NCBI GenBank assembly: GCA_040224245.1
Contig: JBEGIR010000050.1
Span: 16,891 to 80,890 of the forward strand
Direction: 5' to 3'
DNA: 64,000 bases
From: Puniceicoccaceae bacterium
Lineage (GTDB): Bacteria; Verrucomicrobiota; Verrucomicrobiia; Opitutales; JAFGAQ01
Part shown: one piece after another, positions 8,874 through 17,999 of the stretch
How the letters are laid out: each line of letters starts with the position of its first letter
Numbering within the stretch: the first letter of the stretch is position 1
Notes under the pieces: generated by a model
The model's input: the letters and a program-made list of their open reading frames with translations, nothing else
Database searches by the model: none
What the model was told of the DNA's origin: nothing
Translations under genes and position numbers: made by a program

Positions 8874-9905
8874 ATGACGAAAAAACGTGTGATCATGAAG
8901 GATGTTGCCCAGAAGGCTGGGGTGCATCAGACAACGGTATCGCTTGCGTTGCGTAACGATCCCCGCATCCCGGAAACCACGCGACAGCGCATCCAGCAGA
9001 TCGCAAAGGAACTGGGTTACGTTCCCGACCCGCTTCTGTCATCCCTGGTGGCCTACCGCCGGACCAGTCAGGTGCCTCTGAAGCGTGAAACCATCGCGTT
9101 GATCCTGGATGTGAAACAGAGCCAACGCTTTGAAGAAGGGGACTACCTGCCCACGGTGGTGAAAACCATCATCGAGCGCTCCAGGGAACTTGGATACCAG
9201 GTGGAGCGCTTTCAGCGTGGCAGGGATTATGACAGTGTGCGCTCGCTCGAGAGGGTCTTGCATGCCCGCAACATTCACGCCCTGCTGTTTGGGGATGTCG
9301 ATAACGCGGACTTGAGCTACAAGCTCGATTGGAACCAGTACAGCATGGTGAAAATCACTCAGGCACCGCAGTCGGTACCCATCGACAGTGTGATGGGGAA
9401 TTATTTTTTTTCGGCACGCACCGTCATGCGCAAGCTCAAAGAGGCCGGGGTGAAACGTCCAGCGCTTGCGGTATCGACGGCCGAAGAGAGTCACACGCGC
9501 AACCTTTCACGGGCGGGCTTTGAGTATGGGCAAAGGCGGCATTTTGCGCCAGAGCATCACATTCCGGTCTTTGAATTTGAGCGCAAGCCGGTAGAGCAGA
9601 TGAATGAGGAGGTCTACGCGTGGATTGCGAAGGAAAAACCGGATGTGCTGTTGAGCTATTGGAACAACTTGGCGATACCCGCGCGACGCCTGACACTGGA
9701 GGGGCACTATTGCCGATTTGTATGCCTTGAGGCGGATGAAGAGAGCGTGCAATACGGTGGCATCCGCAACAATTTCCGAAAAATGGCGGAAACTGCAGTG
9801 GAGCTGCTCATTTCGAAGATGAAACTCAATCAACGTGGGCTTCCCGAAACACCCACGCTCACGCTGGTCGAGGAGAAGTGGTTTGAACTCGGTCAGTGGC
9901 CTTAA
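8874..9905 (+). CDS. LacI-family transcriptional regulator
   Basis: A 343-residue sugar-responsive regulator. Residues 6-55 form the LacI helix-turn-helix and hinge: IMKDVAQKAGVHQTTVSLAL, RIPETTRQRIQQIAKELGYVPDP. The rest is a periplasmic-binding-protein-like domain, but with an atypical effector half: usual motifs such as the DN..G..A stretch are absent and a long acidic/basic N-terminal section (KRETIALILDVKQSQRFEEGD) replaces the canonical IGVI start. The effector is therefore not predictable. Start chosen at the second ATG (8874), since the preceding residues of the open frame (from 8844) are outside the family. It lies upstream of the GH9 gene, separated by 228 bases that include two copies of a 33-base repeat; control of that gene is possible but unproven. 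Confidence 0.85.
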   Translation: MTKKRVIMKDVAQKAGVHQTTVSLALRNDPRIPETTRQRIQQIAKELGYVPDPLLSSLVAYRRTSQVPLKRETIALILDVKQSQRFEEGDYLPTVVKTIIERSRELGYQVERFQRGRDYDSVRSLERVLHARNIHALLFGDVDNADLSYKLDWNQYSMVKITQAPQSVPIDSVMGNYFFSARTVMRKLKEAGVKRPALAVSTAEESHTRNLSRAGFEYGQRRHFAPEHHIPVFEFERKPVEQMNEEVYAWIAKEKPDVLLSYWNNLAIPARRLTLEGHYCRFVCLEADEESVQYGGIRNNFRKMAETAVELLISKMKLNQRGLPETPTLTLVEEKWFELGQWP

Positions 9906-10013
9906 GCTTGCTCCTGAGGGTGGAAGAGTTGATGGGGTTGGGTGCGTTGTGACATTTTCTGTCGTGGAACTGACAGGAAAATGGGGTTGGTAGTTGCGAT
10001 GGATTTGGGGATG

Positions 10014-10077
10014 TGCGAGCTGGAAGCTCCCGCTACTTTGGGGAGGTGCGAGCTGGAAGCTCCCGCTACTTTGGGGA
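10014..10077. repeat. Two tandem copies of a REP-like palindromic unit
   Basis: The 31-base segment TGCGAGCTGGAAGCTCCCG... followed by CTACTTTGGGGA occurs at 10014 and again at 10047, a period of 33 bases. Each copy includes the near-palindrome GAGCTGGAAGCTCC, able to fold as a small stem. The same core recurs at 63653-63676, 63722-63756 and 63846-63870, in both orientations, so this is a dispersed intergenic repeat rather than a local accident. Confidence 0.85.
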
Positions 10078-10133
10078 TGGATTGACTTGACACAGGCGGG
10101 ACTGCAACATGGAAGCAAATCTCAACGACCCCG

Positions 10134-12512
10134 ATGCAATACCCTAAGTGTTTTCTTTTTGTGGTGCTAAGTGCTGCCCTGTCTACAGTGCTGCAGGCTG
10201 CGACTGTTTCCGAGCAGATTCTGGTCAATCAAATCGGGTATCGTCCCGGCGCAGAGAAATGGATCATGGTTGCGGATCCCCAGATCGGACAAAACCACGA
10301 TCAGCAATACGTTCCGGGAAGTACACTGCAATTGAGGCGTAGCTCCGACGATGCGGTTGTGACCTCTGTTCCGCTCACGGCATGGAATGGAGGTGCAGTG
10401 CATGCGAGTTCGGGGGACCGGGTCTGGCAGGGACACTTCAGTGACGTGAGTGCACCGGGCAGTTATTATTTGTGGGATCCGCACACAGGGCAACGGTCCT
10501 GGGAGTTTGAGATTGGAGAATCCGTCTACAACGGCATGCTGCAAGCGGCGGTCAAATCCTACTACTACCAGCGAAGCGGTACTGCAATCCCGTCGACACA
10601 TGGAGGACAGTGGACCCATGGTCCAGCGCACTTGGACAATCAGCTACAGGCCCGGTTGTACGATGCTTCGATGGGGGGTGTTCAAGGACCAGAGACTGCG
10701 AGGGATGTGACGGGTGGATGGTATGATGCCGGAGATTACCGCAAATACACATCCTGGATGGCGGATATCATCTGGGATTTGGGAATGGCCTATGAGTGGT
10801 GGCCTGCTGCATTTGGCGATGCCAGTCAAATTCCGGAAAGTGGAAATGGAGTGCCTGATATTCTGGATGAGATCAAGTGGGAAGTGGACTGGATGCTCAA
10901 GATGCAGCGGGAGGACGGAGCGCTGTACTCCGGTGTATTTGTGATCGCATCGGATCAGGGTTACGAGGGAGGCATCGGTGACCCTTCGACAGAGAATCGT
11001 CCGTATTATTATGCGAATATTTCGACCAGTGCGACCGCATCCGGTGCTTCATCCTTTGCCATAGCGGCACAGCTGTTTGCGCCGTTTGATGCGGTTTACC
11101 CGGGTTACTCCAGTCGGCTTCGACAGGCGGCTGAGCAGGCATGGCATTTCCTGGAAGCCCATCCGGGGCCGATCCACTATGATCACAACGGGTTTGATAA
11201 CGCGGATGCAAACAAGAGTGATTCGGCAGACTTGCGCATGCGCATTGCAGCGGCAGCGGCACTGTTTCGGCTGACCGGCGCACCCCATTATCGGGACTTT
11301 GTGGACATGCATCATGCAGACCCGAATGCTGCCGACGGCGGCCACCAACCCCTCACTCGGGGGTATTTTGAAACTGGCGCTTCAATGGACCTTCAGCGCG
11401 GTCTGGTGACCTACGCACTTTCAGAGGGGGCCACGCAGCAGGTGGTATCTGCGATCAAGGCTTCGCTGGAACAGGGAATTCGTCAGCAGCCCTGGGATCG
11501 GCGACATGAGGATCCCTACAAATGTTTCATGTGGGACGGGCACTACACCTGGAGTTCCAACGGGATGAAGGCCCATTGGGCAATGCTTCCGCTGTGGGGC
11601 GTGAAGCTTGGAGTGAACGCTGCGATGTCGGACTCTTATCAGCGTTTGGCCGAGGAGTACCTTCACTATTATCATGGACGCAACCCGTTGGGGTGGACCT
11701 ATCTCACTCAGGCTCAACTGTTCGGGGCCGACAAACCCATCACGCGGATTTACCATGGGTGGTTTCACGATGGAACGATTTGGGAGCAAAATCCTGCTCC
11801 CGGAATTCTCGCGGGCGGCCCCAATCAGTTTTATCAGCCCGATGCGTCCTATCGTGGGGTCATTGACCCGCCGCAGAATCAACCTCCGATGAAGGCCTAT
11901 CGGGACTGGAATACCTCCTGGCCCGAAAATTCCTGGTCCGTAACGGAGAATTCAACGGGCTACCAATCGCGATACATCTTCCTGATGGCCGGGTTTGCGG
12001 CACCTGCAGCGGACGAGCCAAGATCTGATCCGTCAACAAATGCGCCGGAGGGCATCGCACTTGCTCCGCTCTATCGTTTTCACCGCAAGGATAACAACAG
12101 TCATTTTTTCACCGCCATCGAAGCGGAAAAAGCGGCAATCCTCACGAACCTGTCAAGCGACATTTGGACCCTTGAGGGGATTTCTCATCACGTGCTGCTC
12201 TCCCAACCGCAAGGGGCGTTACCGGTCTATCGACTGTTCAACCGACGCTCCGGCAGTCACTTCTACACCATGACAGTATCCGAACGGGACCAAGTTCTCA
12301 CACAGTTGGGCGACATTTTTTCCCTGGAAGGAGTCGCTTTTTTTGCTTTTTCGGGAGCTGTCCATGGTGCGCAACCGGTCTATCGCTTCTATGCTGCACC
12401 GACGGGGTCGCACTTTTTCACGATCAGTGAGGCGGAAAAAGACTGGATCATTGCCAATATTCCCACCTCGCGACTCGAGTTTGAAGGCATTGCCTGGTGG
12501 GCCTATCCCTGA
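10134..12512 (+). CDS. Glycoside hydrolase family 9 enzyme with three C-terminal repeats
   Basis: A 792-residue secreted beta-glucanase-type enzyme. Order: signal peptide (1-22), cellulase N-terminal Ig-like domain (about 26-110, starting VSEQILVNQIGYRPGAEK), GH9 (alpha/alpha)6 barrel (about 115-625), then three tandem repeats of about 48 residues (from 647, 695 and 745) each with the pattern YRF/YRL - SHFFT - EAEK - FEGI, the DUF5648-type repeat. The GH9 catalytic aspartates are D198 and D201 in GGWYDAGDYRKY, and the proton donor is probably E605 in SVTENSTGYQSRY. No carbohydrate-binding module of known family is recognised; the repeats may serve in binding or cell-surface retention. Likely substrates are cellulose, mixed-linkage glucan or xyloglucan. 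It converges on the polysaccharide deacetylase gene. Confidence 0.88.
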   Translation: MQYPKCFLFVVLSAALSTVLQAATVSEQILVNQIGYRPGAEKWIMVADPQIGQNHDQQYVPGSTLQLRRSSDDAVVTSVPLTAWNGGAVHASSGDRVWQGHFSDVSAPGSYYLWDPHTGQRSWEFEIGESVYNGMLQAAVKSYYYQRSGTAIPSTHGGQWTHGPAHLDNQLQARLYDASMGGVQGPETARDVTGGWYDAGDYRKYTSWMADIIWDLGMAYEWWPAAFGDASQIPESGNGVPDILDEIKWEVDWMLKMQREDGALYSGVFVIASDQGYEGGIGDPSTENRPYYYANISTSATASGASSFAIAAQLFAPFDAVYPGYSSRLRQAAEQAWHFLEAHPGPIHYDHNGFDNADANKSDSADLRMRIAAAAALFRLTGAPHYRDFVDMHHADPNAADGGHQPLTRGYFETGASMDLQRGLVTYALSEGATQQVVSAIKASLEQGIRQQPWDRRHEDPYKCFMWDGHYTWSSNGMKAHWAMLPLWGVKLGVNAAMSDSYQRLAEEYLHYYHGRNPLGWTYLTQAQLFGADKPITRIYHGWFHDGTIWEQNPAPGILAGGPNQFYQPDASYRGVIDPPQNQPPMKAYRDWNTSWPENSWSVTENSTGYQSRYIFLMAGFAAPAADEPRSDPSTNAPEGIALAPLYRFHRKDNNSHFFTAIEAEKAAILTNLSSDIWTLEGISHHVLLSQPQGALPVYRLFNRRSGSHFYTMTVSERDQVLTQLGDIFSLEGVAFFAFSGAVHGAQPVYRFYAAPTGSHFFTISEAEKDWIIANIPTSRLEFEGIAWWAYP

Positions 12513-12570
12513 GACCTCTAAGGGGGTGGACTGGAAAATGTTGTGGCCTGTCAGGATTCTTGCGGATGGA

Positions 12571-13671
12571 TCATGGGGTTTCCCCATGTTGCATGGGCAG
12601 CGGATCTTGCAACCATTGGATCAGAGTGTTCGGAGTGACGATGCGAACATCAGAAAAGGAGAGTGCATAGTCGACAAATTGTTCGATGCTCTGGCGGCGT
12701 TCGGGATGGGAGGCGGGATACATGGCACTGTGCGCGCCGATCATCATGGGAGCTTTGTTGCCGGAACGCCGTAGATTCAGGTTGTGCTTGAGAATGCCGA
12801 GGAATGTGGGTGCGTCGAGTCCTGCCATTTCGAGAACGTTCCAGTCGAGTCCCGAAAGTTTTCCCTGTTCCACTGACCACTGCCAGTTCCAGTGGGTCAG
12901 GAGGTGACGGGCAACCCGTTTGCGCAGCCCAGGTTGCAGTCCAAGTTCAGCGCAGGCCGTATCATCGGGAATAATGAAAACGTGAATCGGAATTTCGAAC
13001 AGGGATGGGTGAGATGCCACATGCTTTGAAGGATTTGATGCAAACTCGGATTGGTTGCCAGGGCTTCCCTCATGGAGTGTGTAAGGCCAGAGAAAGTTTG
13101 TGCCATCCTGATCGGATTGGTAACCCTCCTCAATCGTGGAATCGTATTGCAGTCCGACGCGTTCGATGGCTTCGAAAGTAGCGGCGTTGTAAGCGAGAAA
13201 GGGAGTGCGAAATCCGGTGACCGCATCATTCGGAATTCCGATCGATGCAAATACCTGCTGACAGTGCTCGATTTCATCGACCCATTCCTGCACGGTGAAA
13301 TCTTCACCTTGGAAATGTGACTGGGTATGGTTGCCGATCTCGTGGCCCTGTTCCCATGCGCTGCGATGAAGCTCCTGCAGTTCGGGATTTTGCTCCAGGT
13401 ATTTTCCATTGCTATAAAACGCGACTCGCACGGGGGAACCATCCTGGTGGCTGCGCGAATCCAGAAAATCCAGCAACCACTGCATCGGTTCCGGTTGGGG
13501 ATTGTCATCAAATCCAAGCAGCACAAATTGAGGAACCTCTTCCGTGCTGAGTCCACCGGGTGGAAGCGGGGAGGCCTGGAGCGGAACAGCATGTCCCTTC
13601 CACGGCAGCAACGCAAGTGCGGCACAGCAGAGCAGCAGCAACATCAGAGTTTTTGACGGACTGGCATTCAT
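12571..13671 (-). CDS. Secreted polysaccharide deacetylase family protein
   Basis: A 366-residue exported protein with a signal peptide (MNASPSKTLMLLLLCCAALALLPW) and a NodB-homology domain over about residues 45-250. The metal-binding triad appears as LLGFDDNPQ (Asp pair) and GNHTQSHF (His-x3-His), and the TGFRTPFLAYN block provides the conserved arginine and proline of motif 3. The C-terminal third (GILKHNLNLRRSGNKAPMMIGAHSAMY) contains the histidine-bearing motif 5. Family members remove acetyl groups from chitin, xylan or peptidoglycan; the substrate here is unknown. The open frame continues to 13887 but those residues are not family-like, so the ATG at 13671 before the signal peptide is preferred. 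Confidence 0.82.
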   Translation of the reverse strand: MNASPSKTLMLLLLCCAALALLPWKGHAVPLQASPLPPGGLSTEEVPQFVLLGFDDNPQPEPMQWLLDFLDSRSHQDGSPVRVAFYSNGKYLEQNPELQELHRSAWEQGHEIGNHTQSHFQGEDFTVQEWVDEIEHCQQVFASIGIPNDAVTGFRTPFLAYNAATFEAIERVGLQYDSTIEEGYQSDQDGTNFLWPYTLHEGSPGNQSEFASNPSKHVASHPSLFEIPIHVFIIPDDTACAELGLQPGLRKRVARHLLTHWNWQWSVEQGKLSGLDWNVLEMAGLDAPTFLGILKHNLNLRRSGNKAPMMIGAHSAMYPASHPERRQSIEQFVDYALSFSDVRIVTPNTLIQWLQDPLPMQHGETP

Positions 13672-13828
13672 GGGAAAATTGACGGTGTGACGGGATTCCT
13701 GCAAATCCTCGGTGAACAGCATACCACAGAAGGGCATGGCAAAGTTGTGCAGGATTGCGCAGAAGTTTGATGATTCTGATGCGTTGGGGATCGCCACGAG
13801 GCAACTGCTTTGCCTGTGATAAGTGGGG

Positions 13829-14920
13829 TCAGCGCACTCCGAGGAAGCGGGCGAGCGAACGCACTGCCGGGGCGGTTGCGTGCCCACGGGCGACGCGTCG
13901 GTTGATCACTTTCAGACGACTGGTCTTGCGGTCGATTTTGGGATCCACATGACCGACCAGTGCATCACCTGAGAGCACGGGGAGCGCGTAGTAGCCGCGC
14001 ACTCGCTTTGCGGGGGGAGTGTAAACCTCCCAGCTGTAGTCAAAATTCCAGACCCTTGAGGTGATCTTGCGGTCATAGATGAGTGGATCGAGAGGGGCAA
14101 GCAGGCGCACATGATCGGGGACATCGATTCTGTTGGCGTGATCCATCAGAGGCAAATCCTCGCGAAGGCAGTAGAGCGGAGTGGGGCACCCTTCAACGCT
14201 CAGGTGTTCAACAGCGTCGGCGATGGATGTCAGCATGGCTTTTGGCAGTGCGGCAAGGCGGCGTTGTCGGAGTCGGAGTCGCGCCAGCCAGCGGGCACTT
14301 GCTTGTGCATCGCTTGCGGGTTGTTCCCACACCTCCGGGGGAAGAACCCGTTCGGGCAAGTCATAAATGCGGCGAAAATGGTTTCGGGAATGAATGAGAA
14401 CCCGCCCGTGAAAGAACAGTTTTTCAAGCACAGTCTTCACCGCGCGTGCATGGGTTCCCCAGGCTGAGAGGGCGCGACCATCGTGTTCTATTGCATCCAA
14501 ACCCAGTGGCCCGCGATCCTGGATTTCCCTGAGCACGAGGTCGGCGATGGCACTTTCTTCGCTACTGAGTTTTCCACCGTATCCGCGACTGGAGGTCCGG
14601 CGCGCATGCAAGTGGGGTTGCAGATAAGGCCAGGCTTCAAATGGAAAAGCCACCAGAATCCCCTGACCCGGCAGGTAGTGCTCAAAGCCGACGCGCTCCG
14701 GACCCTCCAGTGCGCGGTGCAGGTCGTCTTCGGCATAGGCCTGCACGCGGTTGCGAAGGATGAGATCGTGCATGCGACCGCAGACGCGAATGGGATCAAT
14801 CTGCACATAGCCGAGATAGTGCAGCGCTTCAGATACGGATGAAAAAGGACTGTCGAGTGCTACAGCATGTGCGTGAAAACGTCGGGCTTGGGCAGCGGTG
14901 ATGTGGCGCATGGTCGGCAT
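13829..14920 (-). CDS. YcaQ/AlkX-type winged-helix DNA glycosylase
   Basis: A 363-residue cytoplasmic protein of the HTH_42 (COG3214) family. Members such as E. coli YcaQ (AlkX) and Streptomyces AlkZ are DNA glycosylases that unhook interstrand crosslinks and remove bulky alkylated bases. The catalytic signature is a Q-x-D motif, seen here as Q40-I41-D42 in GYVQIDPIRV; the family also shows RVQAYAEDDL, the FEHYLPGQG loop and a C-terminal NFDYSWEVYTPPAKRVRGYYALPVL block, which is highly conserved. An in-frame ATG three codons later (MRHIT) is an alternative start. It is a single gene between the deacetylase and a GntR regulator. Predicted role: repair of alkylation or crosslink damage. Confidence 0.85.
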   Translation of the reverse strand: MPTMRHITAAQARRFHAHAVALDSPFSSVSEALHYLGYVQIDPIRVCGRMHDLILRNRVQAYAEDDLHRALEGPERVGFEHYLPGQGILVAFPFEAWPYLQPHLHARRTSSRGYGGKLSSEESAIADLVLREIQDRGPLGLDAIEHDGRALSAWGTHARAVKTVLEKLFFHGRVLIHSRNHFRRIYDLPERVLPPEVWEQPASDAQASARWLARLRLRQRRLAALPKAMLTSIADAVEHLSVEGCPTPLYCLREDLPLMDHANRIDVPDHVRLLAPLDPLIYDRKITSRVWNFDYSWEVYTPPAKRVRGYYALPVLSGDALVGHVDPKIDRKTSRLKVINRRVARGHATAPAVRSLARFLGVR

Positions 14921-15124
14921 AGAGCGGCATCCTCATTTTGGGAAGCAGTGGTTCATGGCAGCCTTGGTAAAAAGCCGGAAGTTGCGAGTCGAAAATAGGG
15001 TTAACCTTTGGAACACATGGAAACGCAAAGACAGTTGCTGTAGGACTGCCTCCAACCCGAAGGGGCAAAGTGGATTCATGCATTTACATTGACAAGTGGC
15101 TAGTCCACTGACAACTAGGCATGA

Positions 15125-15895
15125 ATGATTGAAACCCGAACGGTTGGAGAGCAATTGATTCAGCTCTGCCAGGAACAGCTGGTGGCGGGACGGTGGGGCG
15201 TTGGGGATCGTTTTCCATCCGAGCGGGATTTGGCGGACACCCATGGCATCAGTCGTGCCACTGCCAACAAGGTGGTTGCCAAGCTGGTCAGTGAAGGATG
15301 GTTGGAGATTCGTCGCGGACTTGGCACCTTTGTGGCTGTGCGCCCCGGGTTTTCTGCTGCACTGCATGAACTGGAGAGTTTCACCGATTTTGCCGCGCAA
15401 CTGGGGCAGGAATGCCATACCCAAGTGCTGCGTTTTGAGCCTGAACTCACGGGGCTGAGCACAATTCGCCGTGAGTTGAAGCTCGCAGAGGGTGAGCACT
15501 TGATCGCGTTTGAGCGGGTTCGCAGTCTTGCCGGATCTGCGGTGATTTATGAGCAGCGTTGGGTACCGGAGCGGTTGTTTGAGGGGCTTAACTCTCAAGT
15601 CCTTTCCGGCTCATTCTATCGTCTCTGCAGAGAGCAGTATGGCATTTGCATCGAGCGTGAATCCCATCGCGTCATGGCGGTGGAGGCACCCGCTGTTTCG
15701 GGGTTTGCAGCCGCAATGCCTGCGCTTTGTCTTGACGGAGTCGGTTTAGCGGCAGGCGATCTGCCCATTTGGAAGCAGCGCGTTTACTATCGCGCCGATG
15801 CGTTTTACCTGCAGCAGGATTCGAACGGGATTGGAGGACGCTCCCGCTTCCGTTTTCAACTTCAGGAAGGTTTTTTGGAGCAACTCAACCCTTAA
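15125..15895 (+). CDS. GntR-family (HutC-type, UTRA domain) regulator
   Basis: A 256-residue transcription factor: winged helix at about 8-70 (GDRFPSERDLADTHGISRATANKVVAKL, EGWLEIRRGLGTFVA) and a UTRA ligand-binding domain from about 90 (VLRFEPELTGLSTIRRELKLAEGEHLIAFERVRSL). HutC-type regulators sense sugars, amino acids or nucleosides. The stop lies 15 bases before deoC, so the two genes are almost certainly one operon and a role in controlling deoxyribose/nucleoside catabolism is a reasonable inference. The ATG at 15125 begins the domain directly; an out-of-frame ATG at 15121 is irrelevant. Confidence 0.87.
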   Translation: MIETRTVGEQLIQLCQEQLVAGRWGVGDRFPSERDLADTHGISRATANKVVAKLVSEGWLEIRRGLGTFVAVRPGFSAALHELESFTDFAAQLGQECHTQVLRFEPELTGLSTIRRELKLAEGEHLIAFERVRSLAGSAVIYEQRWVPERLFEGLNSQVLSGSFYRLCREQYGICIERESHRVMAVEAPAVSGFAAAMPALCLDGVGLAAGDLPIWKQRVYYRADAFYLQQDSNGIGGRSRFRFQLQEGFLEQLNP

Positions 15896-15910
15896 CAACA
15901 CTGACCCATT

Positions 15911-16681
15911 ATGACTCAACCCACCTTGCATGAACTCGCCAAGATGATCGATCATTCGCTGCTGCATCCGACCCTGACGGATGCGGAGGTGAAAGCAGGT
16001 TGTGAATTGTCCCGGGACTATGGTGTCGCGACGGCCTGTGTGAAGCCTTATTCCATTCGCCAGGCACTCGAAATTTTTGAAGGCACCGATGTGAGGGTCT
16101 GTGCGGTTATCGGATTTCCGCATGGCAACAGTACGACGGGAATCAAGGTCATCGAAGCTGAATCGGCCGCATTGGCGGGAGCCAGAGAGATCGACATGGT
16201 CGTGAACATTGGCAAAGTGAAAGGGGGGCAGTGGGACTATGTTTGCCGGGAAGTGCAGCTGATCAATCAGGCTGTGGTTGCTGCGGGGAGCATTTTGAAG
16301 GTGATCTTCGAGAATGACTATCTGGAGGATGCGGAAATCATACGCCTGTGTGAGATTTGCTCGGAGGCAAAAGTGGCATTTGTGAAGACATCAACGGGGT
16401 ATGGGTTTGTAAAAGGAACGGATGGCAGATACAGCTATACGGGAGCAACCTTGCCGCAGCTCAAGTTGATGCGCGCGCACTGCGATCCATCTGTGCAAAT
16501 CAAGGCAGCGGGAGGCGTGCGATGCCTGGATGACTTGCTTGCGGTGCGGGAGTTCGGCGTAACGCGCATTGGCGCGACAGCTACGAAGGGAATGCTCAAC
16601 GAGGCGATTGAGCGCGGATTTAGCGGAAAACTGCCGAATCCTCATCTCGATCATGGTTATTCCTCACCAGCAGGATATTGA
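15911..16681 (+). CDS. deoC: Deoxyribose-phosphate aldolase
   Basis: A 256-residue class I aldolase that cleaves 2-deoxyribose-5-phosphate to acetaldehyde and glyceraldehyde-3-phosphate. The Schiff-base lysine is K159 in FVKTSTGYG; the proton-relay residues are D95 (EIDMVVNIG) and the second lysine in IKAAGGVR. GFPHGNS and TRIGATAT phosphate-loop blocks are also present. It follows the GntR regulator by 15 bases. No other deo gene is nearby, so the pathway's remaining genes must be elsewhere. Similar aldolases occasionally act on other deoxysugar phosphates, but the residues here are fully canonical. Confidence 0.93.
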   Translation: MTQPTLHELAKMIDHSLLHPTLTDAEVKAGCELSRDYGVATACVKPYSIRQALEIFEGTDVRVCAVIGFPHGNSTTGIKVIEAESAALAGAREIDMVVNIGKVKGGQWDYVCREVQLINQAVVAAGSILKVIFENDYLEDAEIIRLCEICSEAKVAFVKTSTGYGFVKGTDGRYSYTGATLPQLKLMRAHCDPSVQIKAAGGVRCLDDLLAVREFGVTRIGATATKGMLNEAIERGFSGKLPNPHLDHGYSSPAGY

Positions 16682-16747
16682 GACAAGGGCGGTTCGGTCG
16701 AGATGGCGATTGATGAGAGATGAGGACCGAAAGTTGCGGTTGATTTA

Positions 16748-17788
16748 TCAGCGAGTTGGGACAGCGGGTTCGGGATCTGCAAGAATTTTGAGCAGCTGCC
16801 GAAAAATCTCATCGCGTGCGGGACGTGCTTCATTGAGCAAGTCGTGTTTTTGTCCCGGCCAAAGCTGGATGTGTGCCTGAGGGAATTGCGCCGTTATCCG
16901 ACGCAGACCAAAGCGCCAGTCCACGACATTGTCCCTGTCACCCTGAAGCACCCACAGGGAGCGTTCGTTGATTGGAGCATCCGCAAACTGTGCAACCCAC
17001 TGCATTTGCGCGCGCGACCATTGCAACGGAAGTGACCAGGGGGCGAGCGGGTCCGCGTGCATGCGGTTGAGAAAATCAGGATCTGAAGAGGATTTTCGAA
17101 AGCATCTTGGTACGGATGAGAGCCAGGGTGACGCGAGCCGGATCCCGAGACAGCTGAGATGCCATAGCTGATTGCGGAGCAGAGGTGCCACCAGAACAAT
17201 CCTGGCAAAGGGGTCGGCGCATCGGGTGCGCTGGTATTCAAGCCAGGCAGAGGCACCCGTGCTGTGTGCGATCAGGTGCGGTGGAGATGGGAAGTGACAG
17301 GCGTGCATTTGCATGACGCTGTCTAGGACGTCCGCATAGTCCTGAAAGGAATCAATTGACGCCCGGTTCCCTTCGGACAGTCCGTGTCCCGGCCAATCCG
17401 GAGCGATTACGGCGTATCCCTGTTGCAGCAGAAAGGCAATGCAGGATGCCTGGCACAGGCTGTGCAGCAGGTAGCCGTGCAGCAGTACAATCCAGCCCCT
17501 GGCCTGAGGGGGAACCCAACGGTAGACGATGATTTCGCCGGAGTCAGTCTGGATGCTGGACAGCGAGATCTCAGCTCCATCAGGCAGCTCAAGTGGCGCA
17601 TCGCAAAGGTGCTGTAGCAACGGTTCTGTTTCCGCTCTGGAATCGGCGGTTTTCGAACACATGGGCCAGGTCCAGCTTGCACTGCCGCCCACCTTGTGCA
17701 GACAGTGGCGAAGCCATGTGGCCCGCTGAGTGGCTTTTGCGTTGCGACGTGAGGGTTCTGACATCTGTGCTTGTTCCAGTGTGAGCAT
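16748..17788 (-). CDS. Alpha/beta hydrolase (lysophospholipase-type)
   Basis: A 346-residue serine hydrolase. The oxyanion segment IVLLHGYLLHSL, the PDWPGHGLSEGNRA block and the nucleophile elbow LIAHSTGASAW place it in the monoglyceride lipase/lysophospholipase (Hydrolase_4) group; the acid is in LQGDRDNVVDW and the histidine in PGQKHDLLNE. The elbow reads A-H-S-T-G rather than the strict G-x-S-x-G, which is common in this subgroup. No signal peptide is seen. ATG at 17764 (MSEPSRR) is an alternative start eight codons downstream. Single gene, convergent with deoC. Confidence 0.82.
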   Translation of the reverse strand: MLTLEQAQMSEPSRRNAKATQRATWLRHCLHKVGGSASWTWPMCSKTADSRAETEPLLQHLCDAPLELPDGAEISLSSIQTDSGEIIVYRWVPPQARGWIVLLHGYLLHSLCQASCIAFLLQQGYAVIAPDWPGHGLSEGNRASIDSFQDYADVLDSVMQMHACHFPSPPHLIAHSTGASAWLEYQRTRCADPFARIVLVAPLLRNQLWHLSCLGIRLASPWLSSVPRCFRKSSSDPDFLNRMHADPLAPWSLPLQWSRAQMQWVAQFADAPINERSLWVLQGDRDNVVDWRFGLRRITAQFPQAHIQLWPGQKHDLLNEARPARDEIFRQLLKILADPEPAVPTR

Positions 17789-17857
17789 ACCAAAACATTT
17801 GCTCGGGAAATGCCAGCTTCACGTTCACAAACCAGCCGTTATTGGACTTTATTCTTA

Positions 17858-17898
17858 AACTTGCCACTTGAACTTCCAAAGTGGCAGCCCGGTAGGGA
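17858..17898 (-). repeat. Orphan tRNA-Gln 3'-end fragment with trailer
   Basis: These 41 bases match, with one mismatch (17870), the segment 18022-18062 that covers the last 17 bases of tRNA-Gln including the encoded CCA and 24 bases of its downstream trailer. The match ends abruptly after the acceptor stem and the start of the T arm, so no tRNA can be made here. It sits 188 bases from the intact tRNA-Gln(TTG) and is a relic of duplication or recombination. Confidence 0.85.
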
Positions 17899-17999
17899 TT
17901 GGCGCGTTGCTTGTGTCGTCGTCCAGCGTGGCTGGCCTCCTCGGTACGAACCCCTGTGGGGTTCTCGTCCCTACCTAAAGTTTGGATCTGGGATCTGCC

